The translations under genes were made by a program, and so were the position numbers. Positions 6,894 to 15,315 of a DNA stretch of 41,159 nucleotides are shown in pieces. The first letter of the stretch is position 1, and every line of letters begins with the position of its first letter. Source of the stretch: UBA9676 sp036522155 (GTDB taxonomy: Bacteria > Actinomycetota > Actinomycetes > Streptosporangiales > Streptosporangiaceae); NCBI GenBank assembly GCA_036522155.1, contig DATDGI010000033.1, positions 1 to 41,159 on the forward strand. The letters are read 5' to 3'. Below the pieces are notes generated by a model. That model saw only the letters and a list, made by a program, of their open reading frames with translations, had not been told where the DNA came from and did not search any database.

Positions 6894-7813
6894 CGGCCCA
6901 CCGCGATGCCGAGTGCGGCCAGGGCCGCGGTCAGCAGCCAGTTCACGTCGCCCGACAGCCGGACCGCGGCCCGGATATCCGATCGGCAGGCGGGCCGGCC
7001 CTGGCCCAGCCAGGGCCGGTGCTCGACCCGGTCGCCGTAGCGGTTAGCGCCGCCCAGGCGCAGGCCGAGTGCGGCGGCGAAGGCCGCCTCCGCGACCCCG
7101 GCGTTCGGCGACGGATGGGCGGGCGCCTGGTCGCGCACCGCCCGCCAGATGGCCGGGGCCCGGCCCGGCCGCGCGCCGGCCACGAGCGCCGCGGTCAGCC
7201 GGGCGGGCACGAAGCCGGCGATGTCGTCCAGCCGGGCGCTCGCCCAGCCAAACGACTCATACCTGCGGCTGCGGTGGCCGACCATGGCGTCCAGCGTGTT
7301 CACCGCCCGGTAGCCGAGCGCTCCCGGTGCCCCGCAGATGGCAGCCCAGAACGCGGGCGCGACCAGCGCGTCCACCGTGTTCTCCGCCACCGATTCGACC
7401 ACCGCCCGGGCTATCTCACCCTCGTCCAGGCCGGCCGGATCGCGGCCCACCAGCGCGGGCAGCGCGGCGCGGGCACCGTCCAGGTCGCCGCGGCTCAGCG
7501 CACGCTCGACGGTCATGGCCGATTCGCCCAGCGCCCGGCCGGCCGCGGCCAGCGCGGTGGCCAGCATGGCCGAGCGGACCGCGAATCCGGTTCCCGCGCC
7601 GAGGACCACGCCCGCGACGGCATGCCGTGCCCCGGCGGCGCGCGAGTCGTGATACCCGGCCCGCTCGGCCAGCGTCATGGCGCGGCCGAACCAGGCGACC
7701 GGGTGGAGCGGGGCCGGCGGCTCGCCGAAGACGCGGTCGGTGAGCAGCCCGAGCGCGGCCCCGCCCGGCCGTGGCGTGGCCGCACCCGGCCACGACGTGG
7801 CCGCTCTCACCAC
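6890..7813 (-). CDS. cbiB: Adenosylcobinamide-phosphate synthase (CbiB/CobD)
   Basis: A 307-residue integral membrane enzyme that joins the aminopropanol (phosphate) arm to adenosylcobyric acid. Characteristic segments: LLTDRVFGEPPAPLHPVAWFGRAM near the N-terminus, VAENTVDALVAPAFWAAICGAPGALGYRAVNTLDAM, and SRRYESFGWASARLDDIAGFVPARLTA. All are hallmarks of PF03186. Several hydrophobic helices are present. Start is one of two adjacent GTG codons (7813 or 7810), overlapping the end of cobS by a few bases. It ends with a GTGA overlap into cobC, its functional partner in arm synthesis. Confidence 0.96.
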   Translation of the reverse strand: MVRAATSWPGAATPRPGGAALGLLTDRVFGEPPAPLHPVAWFGRAMTLAERAGYHDSRAAGARHAVAGVVLGAGTGFAVRSAMLATALAAAGRALGESAMTVERALSRGDLDGARAALPALVGRDPAGLDEGEIARAVVESVAENTVDALVAPAFWAAICGAPGALGYRAVNTLDAMVGHRSRRYESFGWASARLDDIAGFVPARLTAALVAGARPGRAPAIWRAVRDQAPAHPSPNAGVAEAAFAAALGLRLGGANRYGDRVEHRPWLGQGRPACRSDIRAAVRLSGDVNWLLTAALAALGIAVGR

Positions 7814-8658
7814 TGCCAGGCCAGCGTGAGCAGGCCGACGGTCTCACCGGCGACGGCGGCGGCGCCCAGCACGTCCCCGGTGAACCCGCCGAGCCGGCGC
7901 CAGCCGAGGAATACGACCGCGGCCCCGGCCACGGCCCCGGCGGCCACCGCCGCCAGACCCTGGACGCCGCGCCCGGCCACGGCCAGGCCCACCGCCAGCA
8001 GCGCGCCCGCCAGCCCGAGGAGAACCGGCCGCAGCCGGGGCGACCGGGGCAGGACCGGGCCTGCGGGGGCCGTCGCGGCGGGGGCCGACGCGACGGGAGC
8101 CGACGCGGCGGGGGCGGGCGTGGCGGGAGCCGGCGTGGCGGAAGCCGGGCCGATGGGTGCGGGCGCGGCAGCGGTCGCCGGGCTGGGCAGGAACGCTTGC
8201 GCCAGGCCGCCGGGGCGCGCGTACGGCACGGTACCGACCACCACGGCCATCAGCGTGCGGGATCCGGCCCACAGCGCGGACACAGCGAGCGGGCTTGGCG
8301 CCATGGCCGCGAACGCGCCGAACCGGGTCAGCAAGGCAATGACCAGCGCGGCCGCACCGAACGCGCCGATCTGCGGGTCGGCCATCACCGCCAGCCGCCG
8401 GGACCGCGGCAGCGGCGGCAGCAACCCGTCGGCGGCGTCGGCGAAACCGTCCAGGTGCAGCATGCCGGTCAGCGCTGCGTCCGTGATCACCGCGATGGCC
8501 GCGGCGGCGGGAGCGGCCCACACCCGGCTCGCGCCCCACCAGGCCCCGCCGACACCCAGGCCGATCAGCGCACCGGCCACCGGGAACCAGGGCAGCGCCG
8601 ACGGCGCCGGGGTGGCCGCGCCGCCCAGCGGGGTGAGGAACGACATGGCGCGGCGCAT
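7807..8658 (-). CDS. cobS: Adenosylcobinamide-GDP ribazoletransferase (CobS) with a repeat insertion
   Basis: A 283-residue polytopic membrane enzyme that performs the last assembly step, joining adenosylcobinamide-GDP to alpha-ribazole. Family landmarks: a start in MSFLTPLGG, FPVAGALIGL, the metal-binding LHLDGFADAADGLLPP, and DPQIGAFGAAALV. After LAQAFLPSP there is a roughly 45-residue Ala/Pro/Thr/Ser insertion built from five-residue units, absent from the normal family. The C-terminal GGFTGDVLGAA then resumes the family pattern. The ATG at 8658 shares one base with the cobU stop (TGATG), so a longer upstream extension is rejected. The insertion falls in a loop between helices. Confidence 0.95.
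   Translation of the reverse strand: MRRAMSFLTPLGGAATPAPSALPWFPVAGALIGLGVGGAWWGASRVWAAPAAAAIAVITDAALTGMLHLDGFADAADGLLPPLPRSRRLAVMADPQIGAFGAAALVIALLTRFGAFAAMAPSPLAVSALWAGSRTLMAVVVGTVPYARPGGLAQAFLPSPATAAAPAPIGPASATPAPATPAPAASAPVASAPAATAPAGPVLPRSPRLRPVLLGLAGALLAVGLAVAGRGVQGLAAVAAGAVAGAAVVFLGWRRLGGFTGDVLGAAAVAGETVGLLTLAWQW
8061..8172 (-). repeat. 15-bp tandem minisatellite inside cobS
   Basis: About seven imperfect 15-bp units in phase with the reading frame encode five-residue blocks such as SATPA, PATPA, PAASA, PVASA and PAATA. Confidence 0.8.
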
Positions 8659-9170
8659 CACGGCCCCCCGGGCGGATCGAGCCGCAGCATCCGGCCGGCC
8701 ACCACCAGCAGCACCTCGTCGGCCACCGCCGCGACCGCCTGGTTCAGCGTGCCCAGCGCATCGCGGAACCGGCGGCCGTCCTCGGTCGCCGGGTGCACCC
8801 CCAGCCCGACCTCGTCGGACACCACCACCGTGCTGCCCGCGCGCCCGGTCAGGCCGTCGCAGAGCGCCCTGGCATCGACGGTCATCCCGGGGCTGGCGGC
8901 CACCCACGGCCCGAGCCCGTCCAGCAGCAGCGAGCCAGCGGCGGAGCGTAGCACGGCAGGCAGGCCGGCGGGCGAGCCGGCGCACACCTCGATGGTCTGC
9001 CAGTGGGCCGGGCGGCGGGCCCGGTGAGCTTCGATCCGGGCGGCCAGGTCCGGGTCGGTTCCCGGGCTCATCGTCGCCACGTAGATGACCGGAGCCGGGA
9101 GCCGCCCGGCGATCCGTTCGGCGGCCTCGGACTTGCCGGACCGGGCACCGCCCAGCACCAGGGTGATCAC
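8658..9170 (-). CDS. cobU: Adenosylcobinamide kinase/guanylyltransferase (CobU)
   Basis: A 170-residue bifunctional enzyme: it phosphorylates adenosylcobinamide and then transfers GMP from GTP through a histidine-GMP intermediate. The P-loop GGARSGKS lies at residues 7-14. EAHRARRPAHWQTIE carries the His-Arg region that is guanylylated in the family. VVSDEVGLGVHP and RRFRDALGTLNQAVA complete the signature. The GTG at 9170 directly precedes the P-loop strand (VITLVLGG), has a GGGGGA ribosome-binding site, and overlaps the cbiZ stop by four bases. A longer upstream extension lacks family resemblance. Acts between CbiZ/CbiB and CobS in the pathway. Confidence 0.96.
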   Translation of the reverse strand: MITLVLGGARSGKSEAAERIAGRLPAPVIYVATMSPGTDPDLAARIEAHRARRPAHWQTIEVCAGSPAGLPAVLRSAAGSLLLDGLGPWVAASPGMTVDARALCDGLTGRAGSTVVVSDEVGLGVHPATEDGRRFRDALGTLNQAVAAVADEVLLVVAGRMLRLDPPGGP

Positions 9171-9823
9171 GGGTCCCCCGCGGACGGGCTGCCGTCCAGT
9201 ACGGCCCGGTGCACGGCCCGGGCCAGCCGGGCGCCTACCGGCGAGCGGGGGCCAGCGAAGGCTTCCTCCGGCCCCGCGGTCGCGCACAGGACCGCCACCG
9301 CGTCCGAAGCCGTGCCGGTCCCGGGGTAGCCCGCGTCCCACAGGGCCTGGCTTTTCGCCTCGGTGACCGTCATCACCGCGTTGACCAGCGCGGCCGGGGA
9401 GAGCCGCCGGTCCAGCACCGCGACGATATTCACGGTGCCGGCCCCGCCCGCTGCGGCGCCCATAGCCGTGCCCTGGGCGCTGTCCGGGGCGGCGGCCCAG
9501 GTGGGGTGGCTGAGTCCCACCGTCGCCGCCACCTCGATCCCGCCTTCCCGGCTGATCCTGACCTGGCGCACGTCCACGGCGGTGAGCATGCCGATGCCGG
9601 GACCGCGAAGCGCCAGGCCACCGGCCAGGTCAGCCAGGTGCGCGGCCGGGTCGAGCCTGCCGTATCCACCCGCGACCTGGGCGGCCAGAATCCAGTTCCG
9701 CACCCCCCAGCCGCCGCCGTACGGAGCCGACGACAGCGCCAGCAGCGGGGTGGGCAGCCGCCACACCGCGACGGCAAGCTCGGCGCCGTCTTCCTCGCGG
9801 GTCAGCAGCTCGGGCTCAGCCAT
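9167..9823 (-). CDS. cbiZ: Adenosylcobinamide amidohydrolase (CbiZ)
   Basis: A 218-residue protein of the CbiZ family, which cuts the aminopropanol arm from (adenosyl)cobinamide to give cobyric acid. This lets imported incomplete or foreign corrinoids be rebuilt with the cell's own lower ligand. Recognisable parts: GGWGVRNWILAAQV near the N-terminus, TAVDVRQVRI, AGTVNIVAVLDRRLSPAALVNAVMTVTEAKSQAL, and the very conserved GTGTASDAVAVLC. The ATG at 9823 overlaps the btuF stop by 8 bp (ATGGCTGA) and is preferred over a longer form from 9862. Its place between btuF and cobU fits salvage. Confidence 0.93.
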   Translation of the reverse strand: MAEPELLTREEDGAELAVAVWRLPTPLLALSSAPYGGGWGVRNWILAAQVAGGYGRLDPAAHLADLAGGLALRGPGIGMLTAVDVRQVRISREGGIEVAATVGLSHPTWAAAPDSAQGTAMGAAAGGAGTVNIVAVLDRRLSPAALVNAVMTVTEAKSQALWDAGYPGTGTASDAVAVLCATAGPEEAFAGPRSPVGARLARAVHRAVLDGSPSAGDP

Positions 9824-10757
9824 GGCCGCCCAGCGCCCGCGCGACCGCCCGCAATAGATCAACGATCCGCGGCCCCCAGCGGGAGGCCACGTCGTCGTTG
9901 AGGCCGACCACGTGACCGTCCCTGACCGCGGTCAGGCTGGCCCAGCCCGGCCGGGCGGCCACGGTCGTGGCGTTCTGGCCGCAGCAGATGGTGTCGGCCA
10001 GGAAGATGTAGCCCGGATTGGACTTCAGGATGTACTCCGCGGACAGCTGCGGGTAGCCACCGGCGCTGGCCGCGCCCGGGGCGGCGTCCGCGATGCTCTT
10101 CAGCCCGAGCAGCTGCAGGAGCTGGCCGACGAACGTGGACGAGGTGACGGAGTAGTAGTCCTGCTCCAGTTCGTAGTAGTAGGTGACCGGCTCGGGGTGC
10201 TTGGGCACCGACGCCACGATGCTGGCTATCTGGGTGCGGATCTCCTCATCTTCCTGCCGGGCCTGGGACAGGTGGCCGGTCGCCATGCCCAGCTCATCGA
10301 GCTGCTGGTAGACATCGGCCAGCCGGGCCGCGGGCGGCAGGACCAGCACCGGGATGTGCAATGCGGCCAGCTTCCCGGTCAGCCCGCCGGTGCCGCTGTC
10401 GGTCACCACCAGGTCGGGACGCAGCCCCGCGATCGCTTCCACGTTCGGCGCGTAGCCGGACATGGCCGTGCGGTGGGCCTGCGGCGGATAGTCGGAATTC
10501 TTGTCCACCGCCTTGACCTGGCGGCCAGCGCCGACGGCGTACAGCATCTCGGTCGCGGTGGGCGACAGCGAGAGGATGGCCACCGGCCGTTTGGGAAGGC
10601 GCACGGTGCCGTTGACCGCGTGCACGACGGCCGGGAAGGTCCCGCCTGGCGCGCCGGCCGTTGATGATGTGGTGCTGGTCACGCTGCCGCAGGCGGTGAC
10701 GCTCAGCGCCACCACCATGATCACTGAACTCAGGCTGCGCCTGATCGACCTACGCAT
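9816..10757 (-). CDS. btuF: Corrinoid-binding ABC transporter lipoprotein (BtuF-like)
   Basis: A 313-residue periplasmic-binding-type lipoprotein (class III, TroA/BtuF fold). The N-terminal signal with lipobox VTAC is at about residues 20-23, followed by a Ser/Thr linker. ILSLSPTATEMLYAVGAGRQVKAV and LRPDLVVTDSGTGG are typical BtuF/FepB-like strands, and an interdomain helix is visible. The ending AVRDGHVVGLNDDVASRWGPRIVDLL is also typical. It would deliver corrinoids to a BtuCD permease, but no permease or ATPase gene lies in this window. It is the first gene behind a cobalamin riboswitch, which supports a corrinoid rather than siderophore ligand. The start ATG at 10757 has a GGAGG ribosome-binding site. 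Confidence 0.92.
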   Translation of the reverse strand: MRRSIRRSLSSVIMVVALSVTACGSVTSTTSSTAGAPGGTFPAVVHAVNGTVRLPKRPVAILSLSPTATEMLYAVGAGRQVKAVDKNSDYPPQAHRTAMSGYAPNVEAIAGLRPDLVVTDSGTGGLTGKLAALHIPVLVLPPAARLADVYQQLDELGMATGHLSQARQEDEEIRTQIASIVASVPKHPEPVTYYYELEQDYYSVTSSTFVGQLLQLLGLKSIADAAPGAASAGGYPQLSAEYILKSNPGYIFLADTICCGQNATTVAARPGWASLTAVRDGHVVGLNDDVASRWGPRIVDLLRAVARALGGHG

Positions 10758-10844
10758 GTGTCATCCTCCACCGGGTCGAAGAGGACGAAGTGCGCCCGCT
10801 GTTACACCCGACGAAGGCATCCAACGAACCGCCCTTCCTCCGAG

Positions 10845-10955
10845 GACAGGTCTCGCCGGCACGCGGCAGGCGTCCGGGCTCATCCCCTCGCGGGGGCATC
10901 ACCGTTGCGGGACAGCGCCGGCATCTCACCGGCTTCGCTGCTCACGTACCACCCG
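10845..10955 (-). ncRNA. Cobalamin (B12) riboswitch
   Basis: Read on the minus strand, the leader contains AAGCCGGTGAGATGCCGGC, then CTGTCCCGCAACGGTGA (conserved core, around 10921-10898). Downstream lies a B12 box AGCCCGGACGCCTGCC at 10880-10865, close to the consensus AGYCMGGADACCTGCC. It lies about 90 nt before the btuF start. Further on, GUCCUC (10786-10781) can pair with GAGGAU (10768-10763), which overlaps the Shine-Dalgarno GGAGG. This suggests control of translation initiation. Aptamer borders are approximate. Confidence 0.93.
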
Positions 10956-11084
10956 GGTGATGACCCGGGCACGGGTACAGTACCGCGTCCAGCCGCGGTG
11001 GTGGGCCGCGCACCGCGTCTGCGGGCTTGCCATCGCGCACCGAGAGCCATTCCCGGCCACCCGGGTCCGGCTTAAACTCCCAGC

Positions 11085-14000
11085 GTGGGCGACGCCTCGG
11101 ACAGTGCACGGGCGGGGGGCACGCGAGGACCCGCCACGGTTCCCCGGCCCCGGGTCACCGCCCTGCTGGCGGCCGCGCACCAGCGCCGGGTAACGCTGGT
11201 GGTCGCGGGCGCCGGATACGGGAAGACCACGGCCCTGGCCGAGGTCGCCGCCATGGGCGCGTCCCGCTGGGTCCGGCTACGGCCCGCCGATGCCCAGGCC
11301 GAGTCGCTGTCGGCCCGCATCGCGGCCGCGCTCGGCGAGCCGCCGTTCCCCGGTCGCTCGGCCATCGCCGCCGCCACCGGCTCCGACGACCGCCGGGTGC
11401 TGGCCGAACGGCGTGCCGCCCTGCTCTGTGAGCTCGCCGAGCAGGTCGACGGCGACCTGCTGCTGGTCGTCGACGGCGTGGAGTACGCCGGCGGCGACGA
11501 GGCCGCCAGCCATCTGCTCCGGGTGCTGTCCCTGGAGGCACCGCCTCAGCTCCACCTGGTGCTGTCCGGCCGGAGCCTGCCCGAGCTGGGGCTGGGCGGC
11601 GCACAGGGGCGAGGTGAGCTGCTCGAAGTCACCGCGCCCGACCTGAGCTTCACCGCCGGCGAAGCGGCCGGGCTGGTAGAGATGCGGCTCGGGCGAGCGT
11701 CGCCGGCGCTGGTGCAGGAGTGCTGGTCGCTGACCGGAGGCTGGCCCGCGGCGCTCCAGTTGCTGCTGGACCGGCTGGAACGGCTGGATCCCGCCGACCA
11801 CGGCCGGGCCCTCGGCCGTCTCCGGCAGACCCGTGGCCACCCATGGAAAGCCTTCGCCCGGGAGCTGGTCGCTGGCGAGCCGGCCGCGGCCCAGCGGATC
11901 CTGGCGGTGGCATCGCTGGCCCCGCGGGTGGACGCCGGGCTCCTCCAGGGTGTCGCGGTCAGCGCCGCCGCCGGTGATCTTGAAGGGCTGCGGGAGCGGG
12001 GCCTGCTCGTCGAAGCGGGCGCGCCCGGCTACTACCGGATGTCGCCGGTGCTGGCGGACGCCGCCGACCACGGCGGCCCCGGCGGCGGCGGCGCACTCAG
12101 GGAGCAGGCCGCGGGCTGGCTGGAGGACCACTCCCGGCTTGAGGAGGCCCTGGAGTGCCACGCGGACGGGGCCAGGGACGCGGCCCGGTCGTTTCTCACC
12201 CGCTGCGGGCCGGCCCTGATCCGCAGCGGCGCAGCGGCCCGCCTCATCGAGGTGCTGCGGCACCATGGCACCGGCGGCGATCCCGGGCTTGACGGGGTGC
12301 TGGCCGAGGCCTGGCAGGCGGCCGGGGAATGGGACGCGGCCATCGACCTCTTCGCCCGGGTGGAGCGCGTGACCGGATCCGCCGGGCTATCGGCCGACGT
12401 GGCCTGGCGGTACGGCTGGCTGCTCTATCTGCGGGGCCAGACCAAGGCCGCCGCGGCGACGCTCGCGGCCGCCCACGACCCGGCCCGGCGGGGTGCCGAC
12501 GACGCCATGGTCTCGGCCTGCCTGAGTTCCCTGCTGTGGAGCCAGGGACAGGCCGACTCCGCCGGGGACCTCGCCCGCATCTCCCTGGACCAGGCCGGCG
12601 CGAGCGGCGACTCGTGCGCGCTGGCCGCGGCGCATGTCTCGCTCGCCCTGGTGGCGGCCAGCCGCGGTGAACGGGAACGCAATGAGCAGGAATACCGGCT
12701 CGCGCTGGCCGCGGCGCGCGACGGCGGCGACCTGGTCCAGCTGGCCAGGATCCACGCCAACCTGAGCTCCCGGGCCCTGGAGAACGGCTCGTACTCGCAG
12801 GCCATCAGCGAGGCCGAGCTGGCGCTGGAGACCGGCGCCGGTCACCGGTTCTTCTCGGGCCTGGCGCTGGCCAACAAGGCCGAGGCACATCTGAATCTCG
12901 GTCAGCTGGACGACGCCAGCACGGCGGTTGCGGACGCGACCGCCATCTGCGAGGCGCTCGGGTCGCTGCACGCGTCGGTCCCCAGCATCATCTACGGCGA
13001 GCTGTGCCGCCAGCGGGGCGACATGATCCGGGCCCGCAGTTCGTTCGAGCGGGCCCGGGCGCTCGCGGAAGAGGGCGACGACGTCCACACGCTCGTGCAT
13101 GCCCTGTTCGGGCTGGCGCGGGTGCTCGCCGAGGAGGACCTCGCGGCCGCCCGTGCGGCGGCGGCCGAGGCCGTGGCCAGTGCGAGCAGCCTTGAACGTG
13201 CTGCCGCCCTGTGCGCCGCGGCCGAGGTCGAGCTATGGGCCAGAGACCGAGTCGCCGCCGACGGGTTCGCCCGGCAGGCCGAAACCGAGGCCCGCGCGAC
13301 GGGTGACCGCGCCGCCCTGGCGGAGTCGCTCGAACTGCAGGGGGCCGCCCGCGCCCCCGGTGACCAGGCGCGGCTCCGCTCGGCGATCGAGCTGTGGGAC
13401 GACGTCGGGAATCCCGTCCGCGCGGCCCGGGCCCGCCTCGGGCTCGCCCTGCTCACCGGCGACAAGCCGGCCGCGGAGGCCACCCAGCGGGAACTGGAGG
13501 GAATGGGAGTCGCACCCGCGCTCGGGGTGCCCGGCCTGCTGGCATCGGCCCGGGGCAGCGGGCGCGAGGTGGCGATCGCGGCCCTCGGGCGGTTCACGGT
13601 CATGCTCGCCGGCGAGCCGGTGCCGCTGGCCGCCTGGCAGTCCCGCAAGGCGAGGGATCTGCTCAAGGTGCTGGTCGCCCGGCGAGGGCATCCGATCACC
13701 CGCGAGGCCGCCGCCGAGGCGATGTGGCCGGGCGAGGACCCGGAGCCGCTCGGCAACCGGCTGTCGGTGGCGCTGAGCACCATCAGAAAGGTCCTGGATC
13801 CCGGCCGGCAGCACCCGCCGGACCACTACGTCCACGCCGACGCCCGGACCATCGCCCTGCGGCTCGACCGTGCCGACGTCGACCTGGCCGAGTTCCTCCA
13901 GGTCGCCGACGAGGCGATCGACCTGATGGCCAAGGGCGACCGTGACGCCGCGGAAGCGCCGCTGCAGCGGGCGCGTCACCTCTACGCCGGTGACTTCCTG

Positions 14001-14312
14001 GAGGAGGACCTCTACGAGGACTGGGCGGTCGAGCCACGGGAGGAAGCGCGGTCACGGCTGCTCACCGTCCTGCGCCTGCTGGCGCGCCTGGCCGCCGACC
14101 GGGGCGACGACGAGTCGGCCGGCCAGTACCTCGGCCAGCTGCTGGAACGGGAGCCCTACGACGAGGACGCGTGGCTGGCGCTCATCGCCGGCCAGCTCCG
14201 GCTGCGCCGCCACGGCGAGGCGCGGCGGCGCTACGCCGCCTACGCCCGGCGGATGGGCGAGCTTGACGTCGTGCCCGTCCCGCTGGCCGAGGCCGCCAGC
14301 TGGCGCCCTTAG
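11085..14312 (+). CDS. MalT-like STAND ATPase fused to a C-terminal SARP (wHTH-BTAD) regulator
   Basis: A 1075-residue cytoplasmic transcription regulator. Order: an N-terminal NTPase with P-loop GAGYGKTT (residues 42-49) and Walker B-like LLLVVDGVEY (about 125-135). A winged-helix/linker region follows, then a long Ala-rich TPR array (about 390-810). An OmpR-like winged helix of SARP type (about 827-910: ALGRFTVMLAGEPVPL, AEAMWPGEDPEPLGNRLS) and a bacterial transcriptional activator domain (about 920-1070: LYAGDFLEEDLYEDWAVEPRE, LLEREPYDEDAWLAL) complete it. This places the SARP DNA-binding module at the C-terminus, unlike AfsR where it is N-terminal. GTG start at 11085, divergent from btuF. 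The signal sensed and the targets are unknown; the neighbouring lipoprotein is a candidate. Confidence 0.9.
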   Translation: MGDASDSARAGGTRGPATVPRPRVTALLAAAHQRRVTLVVAGAGYGKTTALAEVAAMGASRWVRLRPADAQAESLSARIAAALGEPPFPGRSAIAAATGSDDRRVLAERRAALLCELAEQVDGDLLLVVDGVEYAGGDEAASHLLRVLSLEAPPQLHLVLSGRSLPELGLGGAQGRGELLEVTAPDLSFTAGEAAGLVEMRLGRASPALVQECWSLTGGWPAALQLLLDRLERLDPADHGRALGRLRQTRGHPWKAFARELVAGEPAAAQRILAVASLAPRVDAGLLQGVAVSAAAGDLEGLRERGLLVEAGAPGYYRMSPVLADAADHGGPGGGGALREQAAGWLEDHSRLEEALECHADGARDAARSFLTRCGPALIRSGAAARLIEVLRHHGTGGDPGLDGVLAEAWQAAGEWDAAIDLFARVERVTGSAGLSADVAWRYGWLLYLRGQTKAAAATLAAAHDPARRGADDAMVSACLSSLLWSQGQADSAGDLARISLDQAGASGDSCALAAAHVSLALVAASRGERERNEQEYRLALAAARDGGDLVQLARIHANLSSRALENGSYSQAISEAELALETGAGHRFFSGLALANKAEAHLNLGQLDDASTAVADATAICEALGSLHASVPSIIYGELCRQRGDMIRARSSFERARALAEEGDDVHTLVHALFGLARVLAEEDLAAARAAAAEAVASASSLERAAALCAAAEVELWARDRVAADGFARQAETEARATGDRAALAESLELQGAARAPGDQARLRSAIELWDDVGNPVRAARARLGLALLTGDKPAAEATQRELEGMGVAPALGVPGLLASARGSGREVAIAALGRFTVMLAGEPVPLAAWQSRKARDLLKVLVARRGHPITREAAAEAMWPGEDPEPLGNRLSVALSTIRKVLDPGRQHPPDHYVHADARTIALRLDRADVDLAEFLQVADEAIDLMAKGDRDAAEAPLQRARHLYAGDFLEEDLYEDWAVEPREEARSRLLTVLRLLARLAADRGDDESAGQYLGQLLEREPYDEDAWLALIAGQLRLRRHGEARRRYAAYARRMGELDVVPVPLAEAASWRP

Positions 14313-14370
14313 GCCCGCGCCTTAAGGCCACCTTCAGGCCACCAAAGCCCGGGCTCCGATAGTCGGCGGT

Positions 14371-14583
14371 GTGAGGACCTTCATCGTCCGCCTGCAGGAG
14401 GATCCGAGCGGCGGCATCACGGGGGCTGCCGCCCCTCGGCTGCGTGGCGTCGTGGACGAGGTGGCGACCGGGCTGCGTGTAACGTTCCGCAATGACCAGG
14501 AACTGGTCACCGCACTGATGGCCGCCGTCCGTGCTGATCCACCCGGCCCACCCTGGGGCGCGGCCGGCCGTTCCCCCACCTGA
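14371..14583 (+). CDS. Small conserved actinobacterial protein
   Basis: A 70-residue protein from a GTG: MRTFIVRLQEDP, RLRGVVDEVATGLRVTF and ELVTALMAAVRA. The pattern FIVR, then RLRGVV-EVATG-F, then a short helix is familiar from small uncharacterised proteins found beside SARP/LuxR-type regulators in actinobacteria. It follows the SARP gene by about 60 bp on the same strand. No catalytic residue is evident. Third codon positions are strongly G+C, as in its neighbours. Confidence 0.65.
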   Translation: MRTFIVRLQEDPSGGITGAAAPRLRGVVDEVATGLRVTFRNDQELVTALMAAVRADPPGPPWGAAGRSPT

Positions 14584-14629
14584 GCCCTTAGCCGGGCGAC
14601 CATATATCTCATCGCTAAGGAGAAGTAAC

Positions 14630-15088
14630 ATGCCCCGGATCAAACTGGCACTCGCCGTTTCTGCCGCCGCCCTGGTGCTGGCCGCGTGCAGCTCGTCATC
14701 TTCCAGCTCGGCACCGCCGCCCTCGACGGCTCCGGCTGCGCCCGCACCCACGACCAGTGCGCCAGCGCCGAGTTCCCCGGCCCCGGCCGCGGCCGGGCTG
14801 TCGGGGAAGTGGTCGGGCCATTACAGCGGCGCCTACGCAGGCACGTTTGTCCTCCACTGGACGCAGTCGTCGTCGAAGCTCACGGGCCACATCCAGCTCT
14901 CGAATCCTGCTGGCGGCAGCCTGCCCATCAACGGGACTGTGAACGGCAATTCGATCCGCTTCGGCACGGTCGGCTCCGCCGCGATCAGCTATTCGGGCAC
15001 CGTGTCAGGCAATTCGATGTCAGGTACGTATCAGGTGCAGTCCCCGAATGGCCCCACCGGTGGCCCCTGGAGCGCCTCCAGGGGCTAG
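14630..15088 (+). CDS. Small secreted lipoprotein
   Basis: A 152-residue protein starting MPRIKLALAV at 14630, behind a textbook AAGGAG ribosome-binding site (14618-14623). The signal peptide ends in lipobox LAAC. A Ser/Pro/Ala-rich linker of about 40 residues follows, then a compact C-terminal domain with alternating strands (KWSGHYSGAYAGTFVLHW, KLTGHIQLSN, GTVNGNSIRFGTV, YSGTVSGNSMSGTY). This beta-barrel-like pattern, with repeated G-x-V/I-x-G-N-S, is common in uncharacterised actinobacterial lipoproteins. Anchored on the outer face of the membrane. Function unknown. It ends before a strong terminator. Confidence 0.88.
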   Translation: MPRIKLALAVSAAALVLAACSSSSSSSAPPPSTAPAAPAPTTSAPAPSSPAPAAAGLSGKWSGHYSGAYAGTFVLHWTQSSSKLTGHIQLSNPAGGSLPINGTVNGNSIRFGTVGSAAISYSGTVSGNSMSGTYQVQSPNGPTGGPWSASRG

Positions 15089-15160
15089 TGACCGGATCGG
15101 CGCAGGCCTGCTCGCGCAGTGCGAGTGACCGGCCCAACCCGCCCGCCGTGATGGTCGCCT

Positions 15161-15203
15161 CCGTCCCGGCCACGCCGCTGACCTGGCGGCGTGGCCGGGA
15201 CGG
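15161..15203. terminator. Strong bidirectional terminator hairpin
   Basis: A perfect 18-bp G+C-rich stem (CCGTCCCGGCCACGCCGC, 15161-15178, and its complement, 15186-15203) with a 7-nt loop. It lies between the convergent lipoprotein (ends 15088) and methyltransferase (ends 15316) genes. Nothing else was seen in this 227-bp gap. Confidence 0.85.
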
Positions 15204-15315
15204 GCCGTTCCGGACTCAAGCGCGGCGGACCCGGACTGGAACGCGGTGACCAGCGAGGCCCGCAACAGGCCCCGGGACGCAGCGCGTCCTTTGCGGAAGA
15301 CAACCGTCCGAGCGG

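Noticed and set aside
7019..9088. Very long plus-strand frame (689 codons) across the cobalamin genes
   Set aside because: It is antisense to cbiB, cobS and cobU, has Arg/Pro/Ala-rich composition and no recognisable domain.
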